64,000 nt of DNA from Aggregatibacter kilianii (GTDB taxonomy: Bacteria > Pseudomonadota > Gammaproteobacteria > Enterobacterales > Pasteurellaceae). The stretch is from assembly GCF_003130255.1 (NCBI RefSeq), contig NZ_NRCN01000001.1, positions 558,001 through 622,000 of the forward strand, in the 5' to 3' direction. Positions 57,872-64,000 of the stretch are shown here, in pieces. The position numbers were made by a program, and so were the translations under genes. The notes below the pieces were generated by a model. It saw only the letters and a program-made list of their open reading frames with translations, made no database searches and was not told where the DNA came from. Every line of letters begins with the position of its first letter. The stretch's first letter is position 1.

Positions 57872-58507
57872 TCACTCTGCACATTTAAACTGTTCTAAAT
57901 TAATTTTTTTCAATTGTGCACTCGGCACTTCTTGGTGGCTGGTTAAGATCACAATGCCGCCTCGTTGTGCGTGTTGCTCAAAAAGTGCGGTTAAAACCGC
58001 CACGCCTTTTTTATCAATGGCGTTAAAAGGTTCATCTAAAATCCACAACGGAGCTTCCGATAACCACAAACGCGCCAAGGCAATACGTTTTTGCTGCCCG
58101 GCAGAAAGCTGTACGGCAGGGATGTCTTCACGTCCCAACAACCCAACGGTTTGCAGCACATTCCACAGAATCTCGTCCCCTTGACGGCAATGGCTGATCT
58201 GCTGATAAAAACGCAGATTCTCCCACGCGTTTAATTCCGGTTTAATTCCGCTCTGATGCCCTAAATATAACAAATCATAATTAAAGGCTTCGCGCTGCTT
58301 AAAAATCTCTTCAGAATTCCACCGCACTTTGCCCTCTAACGGTATGGCAAGCCCGGCAACAATACGTAGCAAACTGGTTTTTCCAATGCCGTTATGTCCT
58401 TCAATTTGCACAAAATCGCCCGCCTGAATTTGTAAATTCAAGTGATGAAATAGCACTTTATCGCCACGTTGGCAGGCCAGATTTTCGATAATTAATTGAT
58501 GATGCAT
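57872..58507 (-). CDS. ccmA: Haem exporter ATP-binding protein CcmA
   Basis: 211-residue ABC ATPase and first gene of the ccm operon. Walker A is [13 protein letters not shown] (about residues 38-50), the signature [14 protein letters not shown] and Walker [16 protein letters not shown] hydrolysis drives release of haem-CcmE from CcmCD. The promoter must lie in 58508-58714, which holds no other feature. USSs lie in the coding region at 57983 and 58321. Confidence 0.95.
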   Translation of the reverse strand: MHHQLIIENLACQRGDKVLFHHLNLQIQAGDFVQIEGHNGIGKTSLLRIVAGLAIPLEGKVRWNSEEIFKQREAFNYDLLYLGHQSGIKPELNAWENLRFYQQISHCRQGDEILWNVLQTVGLLGREDIPAVQLSAGQQKRIALARLWLSEAPLWILDEPFNAIDKKGVAVLTALFEQHAQRGGIVILTSHQEVPSAQLKKINLEQFKCAE

Positions 58508-58714
58508 AACTCAATGAAGATAGACTTATTTTTTGCGGGGCATTCTATCATAAGGAAATTGAATGACGTAGTTAAGAAGGGATTAAATCACATAACTCTT
58601 TAGCGGTAGTTTAACCTCTTTTTGACTTAGAACAAGTTTAACCCTTCGTTACGAATACGAATAACTCTCATAAATCGGCAAAACCTTGATATAACTGAGT
58701 TAATCAATCGGTTA

Positions 58715-59908
58715 TTAGCGGCTTTTAACTGTTAAAAAGTAGTAGCAAACCACTGCAATAACGGAGCAAATCACCATGGCTAATAACATCGGTACAGCAG
58801 AATTTGTCGGCAATAAGGAAACCAAGGAGCCGACGCTTGCACCAATACCAAACCGCACGCTACCAACCATAGAGTTCGCCGAACCGGCGGCATTAGGGAA
58901 TTTTTCCAAAATAGACGCCATGGAATTGGAGGAAATCAACGGGTTTTGCCCCACAAAAACAGCAACCCCTAAGGCCATCGGCCAAAAGCCTAAATCGAAT
59001 AACACCACCAGTAACAACCAAGCCGCCGCCAAAAATTGGACGCCTAACCCACAACGCAACATGGTTTCCGCCCCAAGCTTGGCAACTAAACGCCCGTTTA
59101 AGAACGAACTTAAGGTCATAATGCCAATGTTCAACATAAAGAAGTAACCGAAATTTTCAGGCTTAATGCCATAAATGCCGATATACACAATGGAACCTGC
59201 CGTGACGAAAGCAAACAACCCGCCAAAGGCAAAAGACGTGGAAAACATATAGCCCAACACCGGTTTTTGCTTCCATAACGCCATAAAATTACGGGCAATG
59301 ATGTTTAATCGTAAAGGAATGCGTTTTTCTTTACGATGGGTTTCCGGCACGATAAAAAAGACTAATAAAATACTGAGAAAGCCAATTCCCGCAATCACAT
59401 AAAAAATGGCGTGCCAATGGAAGAAATAAACAATGTAACCGCCAATTATTGGCGCTACCAACGGCGCAACCATAAACACCAAGCTGATGGTTGACATGAT
59501 TTTGGAGAGTTCGTTTTTATCAAACAAATCACGCAACAACGCACCTACCAACACTACCGGCGATGCACCAAAAAAGCCCTGGATAAAACGAAGTGCGGTG
59601 AAATTTCCAATTGAATGTATTTGCGTCAAAATCAACGCGGCAAAAGCAGCAATTACCACGCCTAACAAAATAATCGGCTTACGCCCAAAACTGTCGCCGA
59701 ACGGCCCCCAAAATAATTGCCCTAGCGCCAAGCCATACGCAAACGATGTTAACGTATGTTGCACCTGATCGTTCGTTACTTGAAAATCCTGCGCAATATT
59801 CAAAAATGCCGGCAAGTACATATCCACTGCCAGCGGAGGCAACATAGACAAAATGCCTAACGCAACGACAAAAAGAAAACCGGTCTGTCTCGTTTTATCA
59901 GTATTCAA
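58715..59908 (-). CDS. bcr: Bcr/CflA family drug efflux transporter
   Basis: 397 residues, 12 membrane segments, major facilitator of the drug:H+ antiporter group. Family motifs: VDMYLPAF near residue 28, the motif A loop GPFGDSFGRKP near residue 68, and the motif C region GFFGASPVVLVGALLRD. The start is TTG (59908) with GGAG nine bases upstream; no ATG is available before the first helix. It lies four bases after rsuA, the same pairing as in E. coli. Substrate range unknown; bicyclomycin or sulphonamide export is a family association only. Confidence 0.9.
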   Translation of the reverse strand: MNTDKTRQTGFLFVVALGILSMLPPLAVDMYLPAFLNIAQDFQVTNDQVQHTLTSFAYGLALGQLFWGPFGDSFGRKPIILLGVVIAAFAALILTQIHSIGNFTALRFIQGFFGASPVVLVGALLRDLFDKNELSKIMSTISLVFMVAPLVAPIIGGYIVYFFHWHAIFYVIAGIGFLSILLVFFIVPETHRKEKRIPLRLNIIARNFMALWKQKPVLGYMFSTSFAFGGLFAFVTAGSIVYIGIYGIKPENFGYFFMLNIGIMTLSSFLNGRLVAKLGAETMLRCGLGVQFLAAAWLLLVVLFDLGFWPMALGVAVFVGQNPLISSNSMASILEKFPNAAGSANSMVGSVRFGIGASVGSLVSLLPTNSAVPMLLAMVICSVIAVVCYYFLTVKSR

Positions 59909-59912
59909 TGGA

Positions 59913-60614
59913 TTATTCTCCGTTAAAATAAGCGACTTCTTCTGCCGTTAAGGCACGATATTCGCCTTCCTCCAAGCTATCATCAAGCACCAATGCACCG
60001 ATTTTCCAACGATGCAATCCGACAACTTTATTACCCAACGCGGCAAACATCCGTTTAACCTGATGGTAACGTCCTTCACTAATGGTTAAATTGACGTTGT
60101 AATCATCTAAAATTTCAAGTGTAGCAGGTTTGGTCGGTTCTTTCTCACCGCGCAATAAAATACCTTCGGCACAAGCCTGCACATAATTAGCTTCAACAGG
60201 ATCCGCCAAAGTCACTAAATAGGTTTTCTCACAATGGAATTTTGGTGATGTAATTCGGTGTGACCACTGCCCGTCATCAGTCAACAACACTAACCCCGTA
60301 GTATCTACATCCAACCGCCCTGCACCATGCAATTTTCCGGCCAACGGATAATCGAAGAACTGATAAATTGTCGGATAATCACCGTCTTCATGAGAACAAA
60401 TATAACCTTGTGGCTTGTTTAGCATAATATACTGTCCTTCCGCCACCCAAGCCAACCGCTCACCATCATAACAAATCTCATCATCCGGGCCGACTTTTGC
60501 CGCCCCGCTCTTCTCAATTTTACCGTTAATAGTGACCGCACTTTGACGCAACACTTTTGTTGCCTGCGAACGGGTTAAACCGGTTGTTTCCGCTAAAAAT
60601 TTATCTAAGCGCAT
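59913..60614 (-). CDS. rsuA: 16S rRNA pseudouridine(516) synthase RsuA
   Basis: 233 residues. An N-terminal S4 RNA-binding domain (MRLDKFLAETTGLTRSQATK) is followed by the pseudouridine synthase fold with the catalytic aspartate in GAGRLDVDTTGLVLLT near residue 100. Later motifs are KTYLVTL and GRYHQVKRMFAALGN. It modifies uridine 516 during small-subunit assembly. It precedes bcr by four bases. Confidence 0.94.
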   Translation of the reverse strand: MRLDKFLAETTGLTRSQATKVLRQSAVTINGKIEKSGAAKVGPDDEICYDGERLAWVAEGQYIMLNKPQGYICSHEDGDYPTIYQFFDYPLAGKLHGAGRLDVDTTGLVLLTDDGQWSHRITSPKFHCEKTYLVTLADPVEANYVQACAEGILLRGEKEPTKPATLEILDDYNVNLTISEGRYHQVKRMFAALGNKVVGLHRWKIGALVLDDSLEEGEYRALTAEEVAYFNGE

Positions 60615-60754
60615 AGAAATCCCTTATAAAAATTATAGGGCATTATATCGCTAATTTTGCTGCTCTGCCCGCGGAAAAACACAGCAAAAAATAACCGCAC
60701 TTTATTAGAACGTAATCAAAGAACTTTTTCATGCTGCAAAAAAATTGTTAATAA

Positions 60755-60770
60755 TGTGTGAAGTGTCACA
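60755..60770. promoter_or_regulatory. CRP-like site upstream of maeB
   Basis: TGTGT-GAAGTG-TCACA matches the CRP consensus TGTGA-N6-TCACA at 9 of 10 half-site positions. It is centred 40-41 bases before the start point predicted from the -10 at 60791. Confidence 0.6.
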
Positions 60771-60790
60771 GAATTCTTTTTAATTTTAAT

Positions 60791-60796
60791 TATAAT
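60791..60796 (+). promoter_or_regulatory. -10 element of maeB
   Basis: Perfect TATAAT in an AT-rich run, about 45 bases before the start codon. No good -35 is seen, which fits an activator-dependent (class II) promoter. Confidence 0.6.
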
Positions 60797-60841
60797 GCTC
60801 GCCACTTTTCTCAATTTAGTTATTCAAAAGAGGATATTTTT

Positions 60842-63106
60842 ATGGATGAACAACTTAAAAAAGCAGCTCTCGATTTCCACGAATTTCCGATTCCGGGAAA
60901 AATTGAAGTTACCCCAACCAAATCGCTTGCCACGCAACGCGATTTAGCCTTGGCTTACTCGCCGGGTGTTGCGGCGCCATGTTTAGCCATTCAGGCAGAC
61001 CCGGCCGACTCCTATAAATATACCTCTCGCGGCAATTTAGTTGCGGTAATTTCTAACGGTACGGCGGTGCTTGGTTTAGGGAATATCGGTGCGCTTGCCG
61101 GAAAACCGGTCATGGAAGGAAAAGGCGTTTTATTTAAGAAATTTGCCGGCGTAAACGTATTCGATATTGAAATTAATGAACATGATCCCGACAAATTAGT
61201 AGAAATTATCGCCTCATTGGAACCGACTTTCGGTGGGATTAACTTAGAAGATATCAAAGCACCGGAATGTTTTTACATTGAACAAAAATTGCGCGAAAGA
61301 ATGAAAATTCCGGTCTTCCACGATGACCAACACGGCACAGCGATTATTTCTGCCGCAGCGGTGCTAAACGGCTTACGCATTGTTGATAAAAAAATTGAAA
61401 ACGTGAAACTCGTTGCCTCCGGTGCCGGTGCGGCTTCTATCGCTTGCTTGAATTTGTTGGTTTCCCTTGGCATGAAACGGGAAAATATTACCGTATGTGA
61501 TTCAAAAGGTGTGATCTACAAAAATCGCGATGATCGCATGGATGAAACCAAAAAACTGTATGCGATCGATGATAACGGCAAACGCACGTTAGCCGAGGTC
61601 ATTCCGAATGCCGATATTTTCTTGGGTTGTTCCGCTGCGGGCGCGTTAACGCAAGAGATGGTTAAAACCATGGCGGCACATCCGTTAATTTTGGCACTCG
61701 CCAACCCGGAACCGGAAATCTTACCGCCATTGGCAAAAGAAGCCCGTCCGGATGCCATTGTGTGTACCGGCCGCTCCGACTACCCAAACCAAGTCAACAA
61801 CGTACTTTGCTTCCCGTTCATTTTCCGTGGTGCATTGGATGTCAGCGCCACCACCATTAACGAGGAAATGAAACTTGCTGCGGTGCGCGCTATTGCCGAC
61901 TTAGCCTTAGCAGAGCAAAGCGATGTCGTTACCTCCGCTTACGGTGACAGCGAATTGTCTTTCGGCCCGGAATACATTATTCCAAAACCATTCGATCCGC
62001 GTTTGATTGTGCGTATCGCCCCTGCCGTCGCGAAAGCGGCGATAGATTCCGGCGTAGCAACCCGTCCGATCGAAGATTTTGATGCTTATATCGAGCAACT
62101 CACCCAGTTCGTATATAAAACCAACTTGTTTATGAAACCGGTGTTTGCACAAGCCAAACAAGATAAAAAACGCGTGCTATTAACCGATGGCGAAGAAACC
62201 CGAATTTTACATGCTGTACAAGAAATCTCGACCTTAGGCATCGCTTATCCGATTTTACTCGGTCGCCCAAGCGTGATTGAACAACGCATTAAAAAACTTG
62301 GGTTACACATTAAAGAAGGCCGTGATTTCGAGTTAATTAACATCGAAAACGATCCCCGTTACCAAGAATGTTGCAAAACTTACTACGACATGCTTAAACG
62401 CGCGGGCGTAACGCCGGACATTGCCAAACGTGAAATGTTTAACAACCCAACGGCTATCGGTGCCGTGTTGTTGCATTTAGGTCACGCCGACGCCATGTTG
62501 TGTGGTTTAGTGGGACACTACGCCACTCACTTAAAAACCCTGAAAAACGTGATTGGCTTGCAAGAGGGAGTACATACTGCCGCGACCGTTAATGGCTTAG
62601 TGCTACCGGCCGGCAACCTATTTCTTGCCGATACCTTCGTGAACAATGATCCGACAGCGGAAGAATTAGCGGAAATTACGCTAATGACGGCGAAAGAAGT
62701 GAGTCTATTTGGTATTGAACCGCAAATTGCGTTAATTTCACACTCAAACTATGGCAGTAACAACAGCCCAAGTGCGGTCAAAATGCGCAACGTTTTAACC
62801 TTAGTAAAAGAAAAAGCACCTGAACTCTCCATTGATGGCGAAATGCACTGTGATGTTGCCTTATCCCAACGCTTACGCGATGACGTTATGCCTGACAGCC
62901 CATTAAAAGGCGCAGCAAACGTGTTGGTGATGCCAAATATGGAAGCGGCGCGTATCAGCTTAAATCTATTACAAGGCACCGCAACACCAATCACCGTCGG
63001 CCCAATTTTAATGGGCTTGAATAAATCGGCGCATATTTTGACTTCTGTCGCTTCAGTTCGTCGTATCATTAATATGGTGGCGATTGCCGCAGTAAAAGCA
63101 CAATAA
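60842..63106 (+). CDS. maeB: NADP-dependent malic enzyme MaeB
   Basis: Decarboxylates malate to pyruvate with NADP in the cytosol, giving NADPH; 754 residues starting at 60842 ([16 protein letters not shown]), preceded by AAAGAGGATAT. The upstream in-frame ATG at 60758 would add 28 unlikely residues and lies inside the promoter. The N-terminal malic domain (about 1-425) has [19 protein letters not shown] and the nucleotide fold [13 protein letters not shown]. The C-terminal part is the phosphotransacetylase-like domain of MaeB ([18 protein letters not shown]), with a regulatory role, binding acetyl-CoA in E. coli. A hairpin terminator follows. Confidence 0.96.
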   Translation: MDEQLKKAALDFHEFPIPGKIEVTPTKSLATQRDLALAYSPGVAAPCLAIQADPADSYKYTSRGNLVAVISNGTAVLGLGNIGALAGKPVMEGKGVLFKKFAGVNVFDIEINEHDPDKLVEIIASLEPTFGGINLEDIKAPECFYIEQKLRERMKIPVFHDDQHGTAIISAAAVLNGLRIVDKKIENVKLVASGAGAASIACLNLLVSLGMKRENITVCDSKGVIYKNRDDRMDETKKLYAIDDNGKRTLAEVIPNADIFLGCSAAGALTQEMVKTMAAHPLILALANPEPEILPPLAKEARPDAIVCTGRSDYPNQVNNVLCFPFIFRGALDVSATTINEEMKLAAVRAIADLALAEQSDVVTSAYGDSELSFGPEYIIPKPFDPRLIVRIAPAVAKAAIDSGVATRPIEDFDAYIEQLTQFVYKTNLFMKPVFAQAKQDKKRVLLTDGEETRILHAVQEISTLGIAYPILLGRPSVIEQRIKKLGLHIKEGRDFELINIENDPRYQECCKTYYDMLKRAGVTPDIAKREMFNNPTAIGAVLLHLGHADAMLCGLVGHYATHLKTLKNVIGLQEGVHTAATVNGLVLPAGNLFLADTFVNNDPTAEELAEITLMTAKEVSLFGIEPQIALISHSNYGSNNSPSAVKMRNVLTLVKEKAPELSIDGEMHCDVALSQRLRDDVMPDSPLKGAANVLVMPNMEAARISLNLLQGTATPITVGPILMGLNKSAHILTSVASVRRIINMVAIAAVKAQ

Positions 63107-63125
63107 TTGCCCCTGGCAGAAAATA

Positions 63126-63156
63126 AAGAAGATGGCTAGTTGCCATCTTCTTTTTT
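63126..63156 (+). terminator. Terminator of maeB
   Basis: AAGAAGATGGC-tagtt-GCCATCTTCTT, then T4, 19 bases after the maeB stop. Confidence 0.9.
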
Positions 63157-63177
63157 ATTAACCAATCACAGCCTTTA

Positions 63178-63191
63178 ATGATCTTAATCAA
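63178..63191. promoter_or_regulatory. FNR-like site overlapping the sodA promoter
   Basis: ATGAT-CTTA-ATCAA matches the FNR consensus TTGAT-N4-ATCAA at 9 of 10 positions. It lies where the -35 would be for a TATGAT -10 (63201-63206), so FNR binding would block the promoter. Confidence 0.6.
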
Positions 63192-63253
63192 TTTTCGTGC
63201 TATGATTTAGACCGTTTTTTAAACGTGATTGACTCTAACAAAAGGAAAAAATT

Positions 63254-63901
63254 ATGGCTTATACTTTACCTGAATTAGGCTACGCCTATGACGCATTAGA
63301 ACCCCATTTCGATGCGCAAACCATGGAAATTCACCACAGCAAACACCACCAAGCGTATGTAAACAACGCTAACGCGGTATTAGAAAACTCTCCTGAATTA
63401 CAAGAACTCGCCAGCGGTTGCCCGGGTAAATTATTGGCGCACTTACATGAAGTTGCACCAGAAAAACGCCCTGCGCTACGCAACAATGTAGGCGGCCACT
63501 TAAACCATAGCTTATTCTGGAAAAGTCTGAAAAAAGGTACAACCTTACAAGGTCCATTGAAAGACGCTATCGTGCGTGATTTTGGTTCCGTTGAAAACTT
63601 CAAAGCGGAATTTGAAAAAGCCGCGGCTACCCGTTTCGGCTCAGGTTGGGCATGGTTAGTATTAGAAAACGGAAAACTCTATGTAGCCTCTACTGCCAAC
63701 CAAGACAACCCAATTATGGGCAAAGAATTTGCCGGTTGTTCCGGAACCCCAATCTTCGGTTTAGACGTTTGGGAACACGCTTATTACTTAAAATTCCAAA
63801 ACCGCCGTCCGGACTATATTAAAGAATTCTGGAACGTGCTGAACTGGGATTTTGCTAACGAACGCTTTGAGAAAGTGTTAGCCGGTGCACACCACCACTA
63901 A
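63254..63901 (+). CDS. sodA: Manganese superoxide dismutase
   Basis: Cytosolic superoxide dismutase, 215 residues. The metal ligands are visible: His in [21 protein letters not shown] (first ligand near residue 27), His in [14 protein letters not shown] near residue 82, and Asp and His in [18 protein letters not shown] near residue 175. The [10 protein letters not shown] signature and the Gly-Gly pair before NHSLFW favour manganese, though Fe/Mn preference cannot be proven from sequence. A His-rich end (GAHHH) is present. AAAGGAAAAA lies before the ATG. An FNR-like site overlaps the promoter, fitting anaerobic repression. Confidence 0.96.
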   Translation: MAYTLPELGYAYDALEPHFDAQTMEIHHSKHHQAYVNNANAVLENSPELQELASGCPGKLLAHLHEVAPEKRPALRNNVGGHLNHSLFWKSLKKGTTLQGPLKDAIVRDFGSVENFKAEFEKAAATRFGSGWAWLVLENGKLYVASTANQDNPIMGKEFAGCSGTPIFGLDVWEHAYYLKFQNRRPDYIKEFWNVLNWDFANERFEKVLAGAHHH

Positions 63902-63910
63902 TCTTCCATT

Positions 63911-63955
63911 GAAAAGTGCGGTCAAAAAACACTGCTTTTTTTGACCGCACTTTTA
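63911..63955. terminator. Inverted USS pair after sodA
   Basis: AAAAGTGCGGTCAAAAAA (core 63914) pairs with TTTTTTGACCGCACTTTT (core 63944), an 18-bp stem between sodA and a gene ending on the opposite strand. Confidence 0.9.
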
Positions 63956-63965
63956 TATTCAAAAC

Positions 63966-64000
63966 CTACTTAACCAGTTCAACCACTTCTTTCGTTAATC
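63966..64000 (-). CDS. 3' end of an unidentified gene
   Basis: On the minus strand an open frame enters from the window edge and ends at TAG (63966-63968), reading LTKEVVELVK. It is positioned as expected for a gene convergent with sodA, just outside the shared terminator. Ten residues are too few to name the product. Confidence 0.4.
   Translation of the reverse strand, partial: LTKEVVELVK

Noticed and set aside
60758-60841. Longer maeB start at 60758
   Set aside because: The extra codons lie across the CRP-like site and -10 element, and the ATG at 60842 has a proper ribosome site.

Overview
The window is chromosomal DNA from a member of the Pasteurellaceae, most likely Aggregatibacter or a close relative of Haemophilus. 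Three things support this. The Haemophilus-type uptake signal sequence (USS, core AAGTGCGGT) occurs about 65 times by manual count, roughly once per kb on both strands. The AT-rich proteins closely resemble Haemophilus orthologues. The gene orders rpmH-rnpA-yidD-yidC-mnmE, dnaA-dnaN-recF, rsuA-bcr and ccmABCDEFGHI are typical of gammaproteobacteria. No phage, insertion sequence, integrase or CRISPR array was found.

Layout. 1-4.1 kb: ribose uptake (rbsA partial, rbsC, rbsB, rbsK). 4.2-6.9 kb: cold-shock gene, tRNA-Ala, gltX and four identical tandem tRNA-Val genes. 7-11.9 kb: a DXD glycosyltransferase, argH, gdhA and a class II glutamine amidotransferase. 12-17.6 kb: dnaE and an acyl-CoA synthetase. 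17.8-21 kb: anaerobic ribonucleotide reductase nrdD/nrdG with paired NrdR boxes. 21.1-29 kb: mnmE, yidC, yidD, rnpA, rpmH, then dnaA, dnaN, recF. 29-33 kb: a methyltransferase, periplasmic Cu/Zn SOD, a transglutaminase-MerT-MerP-like cluster, and a DUF4189 gene broken by an amber codon. 33-38.7 kb: an M16 protease next to a TonB receptor. 39-42 kb: a BCCT transporter and a flavoprotein. 41-50 kb: nitrite reduction genes nrfABCD and nrfE-nrfX-nrfF. 50.6-51.5 kb: two small exported proteins of unknown function. 51.8-58.5 kb: the complete ccm cytochrome c maturation operon. 58.7-64 kb: bcr, rsuA, maeB, sodA and the tail of one more gene.

How the genes fit together. The second half is largely an anaerobic respiration region. 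NrfA and NrfB are multihaem cytochromes. NrfC and NrfD carry electrons to them. NrfE/X/F is a dedicated haem lyase for the CXXCK site of NrfA, and Ccm serves the general CXXCH sites. nrdD/nrdG, the FNR-like sites and sodA fit a facultative anaerobe of mucosal surfaces.

The least explained content lies between genes. A family of multi-hairpin elements, often starting with a USS, sits between co-functional genes (rbsB/rbsK, yidC/mnmE, nrfD/nrfE) and upstream of dnaE. A separate two-hairpin element with complementary loops lies between nrdD and nrdG. The broken DUF4189 gene ends in a terminator whose arms resemble Neisseriaceae DNA uptake sequences, which suggests transfer between co-resident bacteria.
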